Assembly: GCA_023423535.1 (NCBI GenBank)
Contig: JAFAFL010000094.1
Location: 1 to 64,000 of the forward strand
DNA from: Pseudomonadota bacterium
Lineage (GTDB): Bacteria; Myxococcota; Myxococcia; Myxococcales; Myxococcaceae
Direction: 5' to 3'
Length of the DNA stretch: 64,000 bases
Of the stretch, positions 7,501-17,561 are shown one piece after another. The notes under the pieces were generated by a model. That model had not been told where the DNA came from. It saw only the letters and a list, made by a program, of their open reading frames with translations, and made no database searches. Each line of letters opens with the position of its first letter. Within the stretch, counting starts at the first letter, position 1. The position numbers were made by a program, and so were the translations under genes.

Positions 7501-8346
7501 ATGATCGACCTGCACGCACACACGACCGCGTCCGACGGCGTCTTCGAGCCGGAGCGCCTCGTGGAGCTCGCTCACCGGGCGGGCGTGCGGCACCTGGCGA
7601 TCACCGATCACGACACGGTGGACGGCCTCGCGCGCGCAGAGGTGAAGGCGGCGGAGTTCGGGATGGAGCTCATCGGCGGGATCGAGATCTCCACCGAGAT
7701 CGAGGGCAAGGACATCCACGTGCTCGGGCACTTCATCCGGCGCGATCACCCTTCCCTCCTCGCGTACACGAAGCACCAGAAGGGCGAACGCCGGCGCCGC
7801 ATGGAGCGGATGATCGAGAAGCTCAACCGCATGGGCCACGCGGTGAGCATGGCGCAGGTGGAGCGCATCGCCGGGAGCACGGGAGCGTCGGGCGACGAGA
7901 ACCTCTGCCGGCCGCACCTCGCCCGCGCGCTGATCGAAACGGGCGCCTGCCGCACGATGCAGGACGCGTTCACGCACCTCATCGGCGACGGCGGGCCGGC
8001 CTTCGCGGAGCAGGAGCGGCTTGGCGCGCGCGAGGCGATCGCGCTCATCGTCGAAGCCGGCGGCGTGGCGGCGCTGGCGCATCCTTCGGTGGACGGCATG
8101 GACCGCTGGCACATCCGCAAGCTGCGGGAGCTGGGGATGGGCGGGCTCGAGGTCTTCCACCCGGATCACGACGAGGGCAAGCGGGTGAAGTACCTGAAGA
8201 TCGCGCGGGAGAACGACCTCGTGCCCACCGGCGGGAGCGACTTCCACGGCGAGCTCCACGCGACCGAAGAGCCGAAGCTGGGCGTGCCTCAACTGGATGC
8301 GCAGACCTTCGCCGCGCTGCGCGCGCGGGCCCGAAACTCCCTTTGA
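7501..8346 (+). CDS. PHP-domain phosphoesterase (YciV/RNase AM-like)
   Basis: The 281-residue product starts at the ATG at 7501, where the PHP motif begins immediately (MIDLHAHTTASDG). Other metal-ligand motifs are ITDHDTVDG, GIEIST and, near the end, GGSDFHG. Length and motif order fit the YciV/TrpH group: trinuclear-metal phosphoesterases that act on 3',5'-nucleotide substrates or trim RNA 5' to 3' (RNase AM in E. coli). Presumably cytoplasmic. The stop codon overlaps the -35 of the nuoA promoter. The family is secure; the exact substrate is inferred. Confidence 0.88.
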   Translation: MIDLHAHTTASDGVFEPERLVELAHRAGVRHLAITDHDTVDGLARAEVKAAEFGMELIGGIEISTEIEGKDIHVLGHFIRRDHPSLLAYTKHQKGERRRRMERMIEKLNRMGHAVSMAQVERIAGSTGASGDENLCRPHLARALIETGACRTMQDAFTHLIGDGGPAFAEQERLGAREAIALIVEAGGVAALAHPSVDGMDRWHIRKLRELGMGGLEVFHPDHDEGKRVKYLKIARENDLVPTGGSDFHGELHATEEPKLGVPQLDAQTFAALRARARNSL

Positions 8347-8371
8347 CACAGTGGGGGTCGATCCCTATGGT
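8343..8371 (+). promoter_or_regulatory. nuoA promoter, consensus -35
   Basis: TTGACA at 8343-8348, a 17-bp spacer, then TATGGT at 8366-8371. The nuoA ATG lies 11 nt after the -10, with no Shine-Dalgarno between, so the mRNA would be nearly leaderless. Confidence 0.7.
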
Positions 8372-8382
8372 CCGCCGCCGCA

Positions 8383-8769
8383 ATGCCCACTGATCCGTCC
8401 GCGTACGATCCGCTGCGCCCGTATCTGCCGATCCTCATCCTCCTGCTGCTCGGCGGGGTGATGGCGGTGGTGATCAGCTTCCTCGCGAACTACCTCGGTC
8501 CTCGCCGGCCCACGCCCGCGAAGGAGACCACGTTCGAAGCAGGCAGCGAGTCGAGCGGCCATGCCCGCGGGCGCTTCGCCGTGAAGTTCTACGTGGTGGC
8601 GCTACTTTTCATCGTGTTCGACGTCGAGATGGTCTTCTTCTATCCGTGGGCCGTGAAGTTCATGGACCTCGGCTGGTGGGGCTTCGTCGTCATGGCGCTC
8701 TTCGCCGTCACGCTCCTCGAGGGGCTCGTGTACGTGTGGAAGAAGGGCGCGCTCGACTGGGAGACTTGA
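8383..8769 (+). CDS. nuoA: NADH-quinone oxidoreductase subunit A
   Basis: The 128-residue product has three TM helices (about residues 15-38, 68-90 and 97-117) and the conserved acidic signature of NuoA/ND3: TTFEAGSES in the loop and FIVFDVEMVFFYPW in helix 2. It is part of the membrane arm of proton-pumping complex I, next to the quinone channel. The start is the ATG at 8383. It is followed after 3 bp by nuoB. The promoter immediately upstream suggests this is the head of a two-gene nuoAB unit. Confidence 0.95.
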   Translation: MPTDPSAYDPLRPYLPILILLLLGGVMAVVISFLANYLGPRRPTPAKETTFEAGSESSGHARGRFAVKFYVVALLFIVFDVEMVFFYPWAVKFMDLGWWGFVVMALFAVTLLEGLVYVWKKGALDWET

Positions 8770-8772
8770 TTC

Positions 8773-9357
<585 letters not shown>

Positions 9358-9380
9358 TCAAGCGGGCTTTACCTTTAACG

Positions 9381-9878
9381 TCACCAGCGGTGATAGGCCG
9401 GGTGTCCCGGCTTCACCGCCACGAACACGCCTCTGCACGTCGCGCCCGGCTTGCCGGTGTGCGTGAAGAGCGTGCCCTCCACCGTCGCGCGGTCCGCGGT
9501 CGCCTCCACCACCCTCGCGGTGAGGCGCACCGGTCCGTCCGTGGGCGTGGGCCGAAGCAGCTTCACCGAGTACTCGGCGGTCACCGTGCAGGGCGGCGTG
9601 TCGCTTCCGCTCGCGCGCATGAGGTGGTGCGCCGCCGTCCAGTTCAGGTGGCAGTCGAGCAGCGAGCCGATGATCCCGCCGTTGAGCACGCCGGGGAATG
9701 CCTCGTGGTGCGGCTCCGGCGTCCACTCCGCGGTGACCTCGTCGCCTTCGGCGGTGGCCATGCTCCGAATGCGCAGGCCCTTCTCGTTGGAGGGGCCGCA
9801 GCCGAAGCAGGCGTTGTGCGGCGCGTAGGTCTCCTGGAGGCAGAAGGTCTCGTCGCGCTTTTCGCTCGTATTGCTCAT
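9381..9878 (-). CDS. PaaI-type hotdog-fold thioesterase
   Basis: The 165-residue product has the hotdog thioesterase layout: a CFGCGPSNEKGLRIR entry strand, then HHEAFPGVLNGGIIGSLLDCHLNW, where the glycine-rich loop and aspartate sit at the start of the long helix, as in PaaI/YbdB-like acyl-CoA thioesterases. It is probably cytosolic and hydrolyses acyl-CoA esters. The ATG at 9878 is preceded by AAGAAGG. The gene is transcribed against the surrounding nuo genes and interrupts the complex I cluster. The substrate cannot be predicted. Confidence 0.85.
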   Translation of the reverse strand: MSNTSEKRDETFCLQETYAPHNACFGCGPSNEKGLRIRSMATAEGDEVTAEWTPEPHHEAFPGVLNGGIIGSLLDCHLNWTAAHHLMRASGSDTPPCTVTAEYSVKLLRPTPTDGPVRLTARVVEATADRATVEGTLFTHTGKPGATCRGVFVAVKPGHPAYHRW

Positions 9879-9960
9879 GCGGGCGCACCTTCTTCCGGCC
9901 GGCCGCGCTCGGCAAGCGTGCAGTCGAGGCGGGCGGGGGTGCCGGGCTCGCGCGGGATGC

Positions 9961-9975
9961 GCAACGTGAAGTTGC
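9961..9975. repeat. Small inverted repeat abutting a start codon
   Basis: GCAAC (9961-9965), 5 bp, then GTTGC (9971-9975) ends one base before the ATG at 9977. It could fold in the mRNA and hide the start, or be an operator half-site pair. With 5-bp arms it may be chance. Confidence 0.25.
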
Positions 9976-9976
9976 T

Positions 9977-10177
9977 ATGGCTTCCGATCCGACGACCCCG
10001 AACAGACCGCAGCGCATCGATCAGGACACGCGCGACGAGGCAGGTCCGCACAAGCGGCGCGAGGCGGTGAGCAAGGAGGAGGCGCGCACGCCGGTCCGAG
10101 GCGAGCCCCTCTCCGAGAGCGACCGCTCGCAGAACGCCGGCAAGCCCGTGCCCGCGTCGAAGCCGACGGAGGATTAG
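9977..10177 (+). CDS. Small highly charged hypothetical protein
   Basis: The 66-residue product has no hydrophobic segment, no cysteine and almost no aromatic residues. It is dominated by Asp, Glu, Arg, Lys, Pro and Ser, so it is probably intrinsically disordered and cytoplasmic. No domain is recognised. No clear Shine-Dalgarno precedes the ATG. It lies between two better-supported genes and shares orientation with the next one. It may be real, but coding evidence is limited to an open frame and a plausible start. Confidence 0.5.
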   Translation: MASDPTTPNRPQRIDQDTRDEAGPHKRREAVSKEEARTPVRGEPLSESDRSQNAGKPVPASKPTED

Positions 10178-10187
10178 CAACCGCGAC

Positions 10188-10215
10188 TTGGCGTCTTGCA
10201 GGTCTCTGTTACCGT
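10188..10215 (+). promoter_or_regulatory. Predicted promoter of the beta-helix protein gene
   Basis: TTGGCG (10188-10193), a 16-bp spacer, then TACCGT (10210-10215), 10 nt before the ATG at 10226. No Shine-Dalgarno is visible, again suggesting a nearly leaderless message. Confidence 0.45.
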
Positions 10216-10225
10216 CCCGCGCGGC

Positions 10226-11161
10226 ATGGATCTCCAGCGCGCGATCGATCAGGCAAAAGACGGCGACGTCATCCTCGTTCCCAGGGGCGTGCATCCCGGC
10301 ACGCTGGTGATCGAGAAGTCCCTCACCTTGCGCGGCGAAGGCCCCGGCAAGTCGATCCTCGATGGCGAGGGACGCGGCGCGTGCGTGCTCGTCAACGCCG
10401 AGACCGCGAAGGTGAAGCTGCAGGGCCTGACGCTGCGCAAGGGCGCGTCTCCGGAGGGCGGCAACATCGCCTACAGAATGGGAGAGCTGCTCGAGGTCGA
10501 GGACTGCGTGCTCGAGGACGGGCAGGCGGCCTCCTACGGTGGCGGCGGCGGCAGGCTCGCGGGAAGGCGGGCGCGGCTGGTGCGGACCCGCATCCAGAAG
10601 TGCGACGGGCTGCAGGGAGGCGGGCTGCTTGCGGACGAGGAGTGCGAGGTCGAACTCATCGCCTGCGCCCTCACCGGCAACACCGCCACCCAGGGCGGCG
10701 CGCTGCGGATCAAGGAGGGCGCGAAGGTTACCTGCGTCCACTGCTCGCTGGCGGAGAACTCAGCGAAAAGCCACGGCCCGAACCAGTCTCCGCTCGGCGA
10801 CGAGATCGTCATCACCGGCACCATGAGCCGCACGCCCTCGCTGAAGCTGATCAACTGCATCGTGGCCCCGAAGGGCCCGGGCACGCCGCCGGTCGCCACC
10901 TTCGGCAAGTTCGGGGGAGAGGTCTCGGCCGCGCACTGCCTCTTCCCCACGGCGGCCCGAGAGCTGGCGCCGGGCGGCCCCGGCAACGTGTTCGCGCAGC
11001 CGGAGTTCATGCCGCAGGGGCAGCACCGGCTCGCGCTCTCCCCCACCAGCGGCGCGGTGGGCGCGGGCGACCCGAAGGCCACCCCGGAAGGGCTCACCGA
11101 CCCGCTCGGAAATCCGCTGGCGGCGGCAGGCCGCGCGCACATCGGCGCGTACGCGGGCTGA
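10226..11161 (+). CDS. Right-handed parallel beta-helix protein
   Basis: The 311-residue product starts at the ATG at 10226; an upstream TTG adds ten unlikely residues. The opening (AIDQAKDGDVILVPRGVHPG, then KSLTLRGEG) is the classic start of a pectate-lyase/NosD-like beta-helix. Repeated short strands with Gly/Asn turns and several cysteines (residues about 55-230) fit stacked coils. No signal peptide is evident, so it may be cytoplasmic or exported by another route. Catalytic residues of pectin lyases are not recognisable, so an enzymatic role is unproven. It sits inside the split nuo cluster with no obvious link to respiration. Confidence 0.75.
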   Translation: MDLQRAIDQAKDGDVILVPRGVHPGTLVIEKSLTLRGEGPGKSILDGEGRGACVLVNAETAKVKLQGLTLRKGASPEGGNIAYRMGELLEVEDCVLEDGQAASYGGGGGRLAGRRARLVRTRIQKCDGLQGGGLLADEECEVELIACALTGNTATQGGALRIKEGAKVTCVHCSLAENSAKSHGPNQSPLGDEIVITGTMSRTPSLKLINCIVAPKGPGTPPVATFGKFGGEVSAAHCLFPTAARELAPGGPGNVFAQPEFMPQGQHRLALSPTSGAVGAGDPKATPEGLTDPLGNPLAAAGRAHIGAYAG

Positions 11162-11219
11162 AAGGGGCCTGAAGGCCGCGAGAGGGCCCGCAAGTCCCCA
11201 AGCTCGTTCGGCTTTCGCG

Positions 11220-11248
11220 TTGACTGGCCCCCACCCCGTCCCTATAAG
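11220..11248 (+). promoter_or_regulatory. nuoC operon promoter
   Basis: TTGACT at 11220-11225, a 17-bp spacer and TATAAG at 11243-11248 make the strongest sigma70-type match in the window. The nuoC GTG is 27 nt downstream, with an AGGG Shine-Dalgarno-like sequence, so this transcript has a normal leader. Confidence 0.75.
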
Positions 11249-11275
11249 GCGCGCGACTCCATCCCCAGGGTTCCC

Positions 11276-11806
11276 GTGAGCAAGTTCGCGTTCGACAAGG
11301 TGGCCGCCCGGCTCCCGGAGGCCATTGCGGAGCGGTACGAGGATCGCACCGGCGCCGCATGGGCCGTGATCCACAAGGAGCATCTCCCCGCCGTGGCGGA
11401 GCTGCTGAAGAACGACCCCGAGCTCGACTTCAAGCTCTTCCTCTCGGTGGACGCGGTGGACCGCCTCTACCTGAAGGACAGCGATCCGCGCTTCGAGGTC
11501 GTCTACTTCATCCGCTCCCTCAAGCTGAACACCGAGGTCCGGCTGAAGGTGCGCGTCGGCGGCGAGACGCCCGAGGTCCCGTCGATCACGCCGGTCTACC
11601 AGGGCGCGAACTGGTGGGAGCGCTTCGTCTGGGACTTCTACGGGATCTCGTTCACGGGTCACCCGAACCAGAAGCGCGTGCTCCTCTACGAGGAGTTCAA
11701 GGGCCATCCGCTGCGCAAGGACTACCCGCTGCGCGCCCGCCAGCCGCTCATCCCCGAGCGCCCGCTGAAGGATCTCTACCGCGGCCCCGGCACCAGCGGC
11801 GTCTAG
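11276..11806 (+). CDS. nuoC: NADH-quinone oxidoreductase subunit C
   Basis: The 176-residue product starts at GTG. The 30-kDa complex I subunit signature is clear: an ANWWERFVWDFYGISFTGHP segment followed by LRKDYPL near the C-terminus. NuoC is a hydrophilic connecting-arm subunit packed against NuoD. It is the first gene of the nuoC-D-G-H-I run, with a strong promoter upstream; nuoD follows after 24 bp. C and D are separate genes here rather than the NuoCD fusion of E. coli. Confidence 0.95.
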   Translation: MSKFAFDKVAARLPEAIAERYEDRTGAAWAVIHKEHLPAVAELLKNDPELDFKLFLSVDAVDRLYLKDSDPRFEVVYFIRSLKLNTEVRLKVRVGGETPEVPSITPVYQGANWWERFVWDFYGISFTGHPNQKRVLLYEEFKGHPLRKDYPLRARQPLIPERPLKDLYRGPGTSGV

Positions 11807-11830
11807 CGCCCCAAGCTCTTCGAGGACACC

Positions 11831-13087
11831 ATGGCCACCCACGGTCACGACGCACACGACGATTACGATCCGAACCCGCCCGAGTCGTACGAGGAGGGAG
11901 ACGAGCTCGACGCGCCCCTTCCCACGAAGCGGATGGTGGTGAACCTCGGGCCCTCGCACCCGGCGATGCACGGCACGGTGCGGATGCGGGTGGAGCTCGA
12001 GGGCGAGACGATCGCCACCGCGGATCCGGAGATCGGCTTTCTCCACCGCGGCTTCCAGAAGAGCTGCGAGAACGTCACCTGGACGCAGTGCCTGCCCTAC
12101 ACGGACCGGCTGAACTACGTCTCGGCGATCCAGAACAACTTCGGCTTCCTCACCGCGGTGGAGCGGCTGATGGGCCTCGAGATCCCCGAGCGCGCGAAGT
12201 GGATCCGCGTCATCGGCTCGGAGCTGCACCGGATCCAGGACCACCTCACCTGCGTGGGGGCCATCGGCCTCGAGCTCGGCGGCTTTGCCCCGTTCCTCTA
12301 CGGCATGGAGGCCCGCGAGCTGGTGATGGACCGCGTGTCCGAGCTGACCGGCGCGCGCCTGACGACGTCGTACGGCCGCATCGGCGGGATGAACCGCGAC
12401 CTTCCCGAGGGCTGGAAGGAGAAGTGCTTCCGCACCCTCGACAAGATCCGGGAGCTCGCGGACGAGGTCGACGGCCTGCTGACGAAGAACCGCATCTTCG
12501 TGGACCGCATGTACGGCACCGGCGTCATCAGCACCGAGGACGCGCTGGACTTCGGCTTCACCGGGCCCTGCCTGCGCGCCAACGGCGTGGACTACGACGT
12601 GCGCAAGGCGAAGCCCTACTGGACGTACGACCAGATCGACTTCGACGTGCCGGTGGGGCAGAACGGCGACAACTACGACCGGTACCTCGTGCGCATCGAG
12701 GAGCTGAAGCAGTCGGACCGGATTATCCGCCAGTGCCTCGAGAAGATGCCCGAGGGCCCGGTGATGGTGGACGACTGGCGGATCGCACTCCCGCCGAAGC
12801 CGGAGGTCTACGGCACCATCGAAGGCGTCATCTCGCACTTCAAGCTGGTGATGGAGGGCATCCAGGTGCCCGCCGGCGAGGTCTATGACTGCACCGAGAC
12901 CGCCAACGGCGAGCTCGGCTGGTACATCGTGTCGGACGGCGGCGGGCGGCCCTACAAGGTGCACGTGCGCGCGCCGGGCTTCCCCATCCTCTCCGGCGTG
13001 CCCCGGATGATCGAAGGGAAGATGCTGGCGGACCTCATCCCCACGTTCGACACCATCAACATGATCGGCGGCGAGGTGGAGCAGTGA
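11831..13087 (+). CDS. nuoD: NADH-quinone oxidoreductase subunit D
   Basis: The 418-residue product is the 49-kDa subunit that lines the quinone cavity opposite NuoB. Family landmarks include NLGPSHPAMHGTVRM, GFLHRGFQKSCEN, the LNYVSAIQNNFGF segment and the C-terminal FDTINMIGGEV. The N-terminal 25 residues are a His/Asp/Glu-rich extension. Its TGA overlaps the GTG of nuoG (GTGA), so the two are translationally coupled. Confidence 0.96.
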   Translation: MATHGHDAHDDYDPNPPESYEEGDELDAPLPTKRMVVNLGPSHPAMHGTVRMRVELEGETIATADPEIGFLHRGFQKSCENVTWTQCLPYTDRLNYVSAIQNNFGFLTAVERLMGLEIPERAKWIRVIGSELHRIQDHLTCVGAIGLELGGFAPFLYGMEARELVMDRVSELTGARLTTSYGRIGGMNRDLPEGWKEKCFRTLDKIRELADEVDGLLTKNRIFVDRMYGTGVISTEDALDFGFTGPCLRANGVDYDVRKAKPYWTYDQIDFDVPVGQNGDNYDRYLVRIEELKQSDRIIRQCLEKMPEGPVMVDDWRIALPPKPEVYGTIEGVISHFKLVMEGIQVPAGEVYDCTETANGELGWYIVSDGGGRPYKVHVRAPGFPILSGVPRMIEGKMLADLIPTFDTINMIGGEVEQ

Positions 13088-14868
13088 GCGACACGAACAA
13101 GCCCACCGGTGAAGGTGGCAAGCCCGCGCCCGGCGCGCCCTCCGGCAGCACCCAGCAGGAGACGAAGCCCGGCGTTCCCCCGCCCGCGCCGCCTCCCGGA
13201 CCGCCGGCGAAGCCCGCCCCGAAGAACCCGGGCATGGTGACGATCACGGTGGACGGCGTGGAGGTCGCCGTCGCGCCGGGGACGAACATGATCGAGGCCG
13301 CCGCGCAGGCGGGCTCGGAGATCCCCTACTACTGCTGGCACCCGCGCCTGTCGGTGGCGGCGAACTGCCGCATGTGCCTGGTGGAGGTCTCGCCCGGTCC
13401 GCCGAAGCTCGTGCCCGCCTGCCAGACGGCCATTGCCGAAGGCCAGGTGGTGAAGACGAACACCGACCGCGTGCACGAGCAGCAGCGCGCGATCATGGAG
13501 TTCCTGCTCCTCAACCACCCGGTGGACTGCGCCATCTGCGACCAGGCGGGTGAGTGCAAGCTGCAGGACTACTACATGCGCTACGACCACCAGCCGGCGC
13601 GGCTGGACGGTCCGAAGATCCTCCGGGACAAGCGCAAGGTGCTCGGGCCGCTCGTGGTCATCGACCAGGAGCGCTGCATCATGTGCACCCGCTGCGTGCG
13701 CTTCATGAACGAGGTGGCGAAGGAGCCGCAGCTCGGCGTCTTCGGCCGCGGCTCGCACGAGGTCGTGGACACCTTCCCCGGCCAGCAGCTGGACTCGAAC
13801 TACTCGGGCAACACCGTGGACCTCTGCCCGGTCGGCGCGCTGCTCAACCGCGACTTCCGCTTCCGCGCCCGCTCGTGGTTCCTCAGCGCCGCGCCGTCCG
13901 TGTGCACCGGCTGCTCGCGCGGCTGCAACACCTTCGCGGACTTCTTCGGCCAGGACACCTACCGGTACCGGCCGCGGGAGAACGAGGCCGTCAACAAGAG
14001 CTGGATGTGCGACCAGGGCCGGCTCTCGTACAAGTACCTGAACACCGACCGGGTGACCGGCGCGTTCACCGGCCGCGGCGCGGACCGGGTGCAGGTCACG
14101 GCAGAGGACGCGGTGCGCACCGCCGCCTCGAAGCTGAAGAGCTACAGCGGTGAACAGCTGGCGGTGGTGGCCTCCGCGCTGCTCTCCAACGAGGACCTGC
14201 TGGCGGGCCTGACCTTCGCGAAGGAAGTGCTCGGCGCGAAGGCGGTCTACGCGGGCGGCCGCGCGCCGGGCAAGGGCGACAGCTTCCTGCTCACCGCGGA
14301 CAAGAACCCGAACTCGAAGGGCCTCGCTTTCATCGCCAAGGCGCTGGGCCTCGAGCTGCGCGGCTTCGACCTGCTGCAGAAGGGCATGGGCAAGCTGAAG
14401 GCGCTCTACATGCTCGGCACCGAGGTGCCGGTGGACGAGGCCGCCTTCGCCGCGACGCTGGGCGGGCTCGAGCTCTTCGTGGCCCAGGCCCACAACAGCT
14501 CGCCGGTGACGGAGCAGGCGCACGTGGTGCTGCCCGCGTCCGTGCACACCGAGGACGAGGGCTCGTTCGTCAACGTGGACGGGATCATCCAGCGCTTCCG
14601 CAAGGCCTACCCGCCGCGCGGCGAGAGCCGGCCGCACTGGCGCTACGCGACGGAGCTGATGCACGCGTGGGGCATGACCGGCGGCTACACCACCTCGCGC
14701 GAGGTCTGGATGGCGCTGGCGCAGCGGGTGCCGGAGCTCGCGTCCTTCGCGTGGGACAAGTCGGCGCCGTTCGGTACGCCGAAGGGCATCCACAACCAGC
14801 CTGCCAGCGCGGACGGGCGTCCGCCCGGCTACCGCGAGTGGGGCACGCCGCGGGTGAGGGGTCTGTAA
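13084..14868 (+). CDS. nuoG: NADH-quinone oxidoreductase subunit G (short form)
   Basis: The 594-residue product has a proline-rich N-terminal extension of about 50 residues, then a ferredoxin-type [2Fe-2S] domain (CWHPRLSVAANCRMC), the HPVDCAICDQAGEC ligand set, CIMCTRC, and a later CTGCSRGC plus WMCDQG set that matches the extra N7 cluster found in some bacterial NuoG. The C-terminal molybdopterin-oxidoreductase-like part is shorter than in classical NuoG of 780-900 residues. It conducts electrons through the peripheral arm. nuoE and nuoF, normally adjacent, are absent here. Confidence 0.92.
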   Translation: MSDTNKPTGEGGKPAPGAPSGSTQQETKPGVPPPAPPPGPPAKPAPKNPGMVTITVDGVEVAVAPGTNMIEAAAQAGSEIPYYCWHPRLSVAANCRMCLVEVSPGPPKLVPACQTAIAEGQVVKTNTDRVHEQQRAIMEFLLLNHPVDCAICDQAGECKLQDYYMRYDHQPARLDGPKILRDKRKVLGPLVVIDQERCIMCTRCVRFMNEVAKEPQLGVFGRGSHEVVDTFPGQQLDSNYSGNTVDLCPVGALLNRDFRFRARSWFLSAAPSVCTGCSRGCNTFADFFGQDTYRYRPRENEAVNKSWMCDQGRLSYKYLNTDRVTGAFTGRGADRVQVTAEDAVRTAASKLKSYSGEQLAVVASALLSNEDLLAGLTFAKEVLGAKAVYAGGRAPGKGDSFLLTADKNPNSKGLAFIAKALGLELRGFDLLQKGMGKLKALYMLGTEVPVDEAAFAATLGGLELFVAQAHNSSPVTEQAHVVLPASVHTEDEGSFVNVDGIIQRFRKAYPPRGESRPHWRYATELMHAWGMTGGYTTSREVWMALAQRVPELASFAWDKSAPFGTPKGIHNQPASADGRPPGYREWGTPRVRGL

Positions 14869-14869
14869 G

Positions 14870-16258
<1,389 letters not shown>

Positions 16259-16278
16259 CTTCGGAACTGGACTCACCC

Positions 16279-17079
16279 ATGGCATACAACGCGAGCCGAG
16301 ACCCGAAGAAGAGCGCCTCCGAGCGGGCCTACGTGCCCGAGCTTCTGCGCGGCCTGGCGATCACCACCCGGCACTTCTTCCGGAACCTCTTCGGCACCCG
16401 GGATGAAAACCGGGAGATCCTCGACCGGAAGGGGACGTCGCAGGTCACGACGATCCAGTACCCGGAGGAGAAGATCGAGTACCCGCCGGGCTACCGCGGG
16501 CTCCACCGCCTGGTCCCCCGTGAGGACGGCAAGCCGCGCTGCGTGGCCTGCTACATGTGCGCCACCGTCTGCCCGGCGCAGTGCATCTACATCGAGGCGG
16601 GCGAGTACGAGTCCGCCGCCGGCGAGGCCGAGAGCCGGGTCATCGAGAAGTACCCGACGAAGTTCGTCATCGACGAGCTGCGCTGCATCGTGTGCGGCCT
16701 GTGCGTCGAGGCCTGCCCGAAGGACGCGATCCGGATGGACACCGGCACGCACTCGAAGCCGGCCTACGACCGGCGCGGGTTCTCGCTGGACATCTATCCG
16801 ACGCAGGGCGTGGAGGGCCTGCTGAAGGGCCCCGCGGTCTCGCATCCGTCGGATCCCTGGACGCGCCGCGACAGCTCGGCGGCTCCGGACCACGCGGTGA
16901 AGGAGGCCCACACCCGCGCCGGCGAGGGCGACGTCCGCTACGTCGCGGGCGGCGGTGGTCACGGTCACGGTGGCCACGGCGGCCATGGTGGCGCGCCGAA
17001 GCAGCTGGGCGCGGGCCCGGCGCACAAGACCGAGGTGGACACCTCCCACCCGGTGCCGGTCACCAAGTTCCACAAGTAG
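16279..17079 (+). CDS. nuoI: NADH-quinone oxidoreductase subunit I with histidine-rich tail
   Basis: The 266-residue product carries the two [4Fe-4S] clusters N6a and N6b. Both ligand sets are visible: CVACYMCATVCPAQC near residue 90 and CIVCGLCVEACPKD near residue 135. Typical NuoI ends around residue 165-200. Here a tail of about 75 residues follows, including GGGGHGHGGHGGHGG. NuoI links the peripheral cluster chain to NuoB. It is the last gene of the nuoC run, and a weak terminator-like hairpin follows. Confidence 0.95.
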   Translation: MAYNASRDPKKSASERAYVPELLRGLAITTRHFFRNLFGTRDENREILDRKGTSQVTTIQYPEEKIEYPPGYRGLHRLVPREDGKPRCVACYMCATVCPAQCIYIEAGEYESAAGEAESRVIEKYPTKFVIDELRCIVCGLCVEACPKDAIRMDTGTHSKPAYDRRGFSLDIYPTQGVEGLLKGPAVSHPSDPWTRRDSSAAPDHAVKEAHTRAGEGDVRYVAGGGGHGHGGHGGHGGAPKQLGAGPAHKTEVDTSHPVPVTKFHK

Positions 17080-17100
17080 AGCGCGCTCCTCCGGGTGCGC

Positions 17101-17148
17101 GGCGAGCGGGCGGGCTGGGTTCTCTTTCGGAGACCGGCTCGCCCCTTT
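17101..17148 (+). terminator. Possible weak terminator after nuoI
   Basis: GGCGAGC at 17101-17107 and GCTCGCC at 17137-17143 can pair, with partial internal pairing, followed by CCTTT. The T-run is only three bases, so Rho-independent termination is uncertain. Confidence 0.35.
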
Positions 17149-17168
17149 CGCGTTCTGGAGGGGACGCG

Positions 17169-17174
17169 TACGGT
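17169..17174 (+). promoter_or_regulatory. -10-like element before the ferredoxin gene
   Basis: TACGGT lies 9 nt before the ATG at 17184. The -35 is poor (TTTCGC at 17 bp). It follows the recurring TAnnnT-close-to-start pattern. Confidence 0.35.
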
Positions 17175-17183
17175 CCGGCGCAG

Positions 17184-17534
17184 ATGAAGCGGTACCGACT
17201 GGCGGTGTGCAAGGGGCCCGACTGCAAGCGCAACGGCGCGGACGCGGTGTTTGCCGCGGCGCGCGCGGGCGTGGCGGCGAGGCCGGAGCTCTCCGGGCGC
17301 GTCGAGGTGTACCGCGGCGGCTGCTACGGGCTGTGCCACCTCGGCGCGAACGTGGTCGTGCGCGAGGACACGGGCCGCAAGCGGGATCCCTTCAGCCGCG
17401 AGGACTTCCAGCTCATGGGCTGGGACGGCGAGTGCCACTACGGCGAGATGACCGCGGAGAAGATGGAGCGCGTCGTCGCCGAGCACCTGGCGAAGGACGC
17501 GCCGGTGACGGAGCTGCTCAGCCGGGACAGCTGA
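17184..17534 (+). CDS. Thioredoxin-fold [2Fe-2S] ferredoxin (NuoE-like)
   Basis: The 116-residue product resembles the thioredoxin-like [2Fe-2S] ferredoxin family, also found as the C-terminal half of NuoE. Four candidate ligands occur as CKGPDC near residue 9 and GGCYGLCHLG near residue 50. The gap between the pairs and the C-x3-C second pair fit the family. It is cytoplasmic and presumably an electron carrier. Its position just after nuoI suggests a link to complex I or to an associated oxidoreductase, but no NuoE N-terminal helical part is present. It converges on the M48 protease gene. Confidence 0.8.
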   Translation: MKRYRLAVCKGPDCKRNGADAVFAAARAGVAARPELSGRVEVYRGGCYGLCHLGANVVVREDTGRKRDPFSREDFQLMGWDGECHYGEMTAEKMERVVAEHLAKDAPVTELLSRDS

Positions 17535-17561
17535 CGCCCGCGCGCCCTGCCCTCTCTGCGT

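Noticed and set aside
8343..8383. Possible riboswitch or leader RNA before nuoA
   Set aside because: Only about 11 nt separate the -10 from the start, leaving no room for a structured leader.
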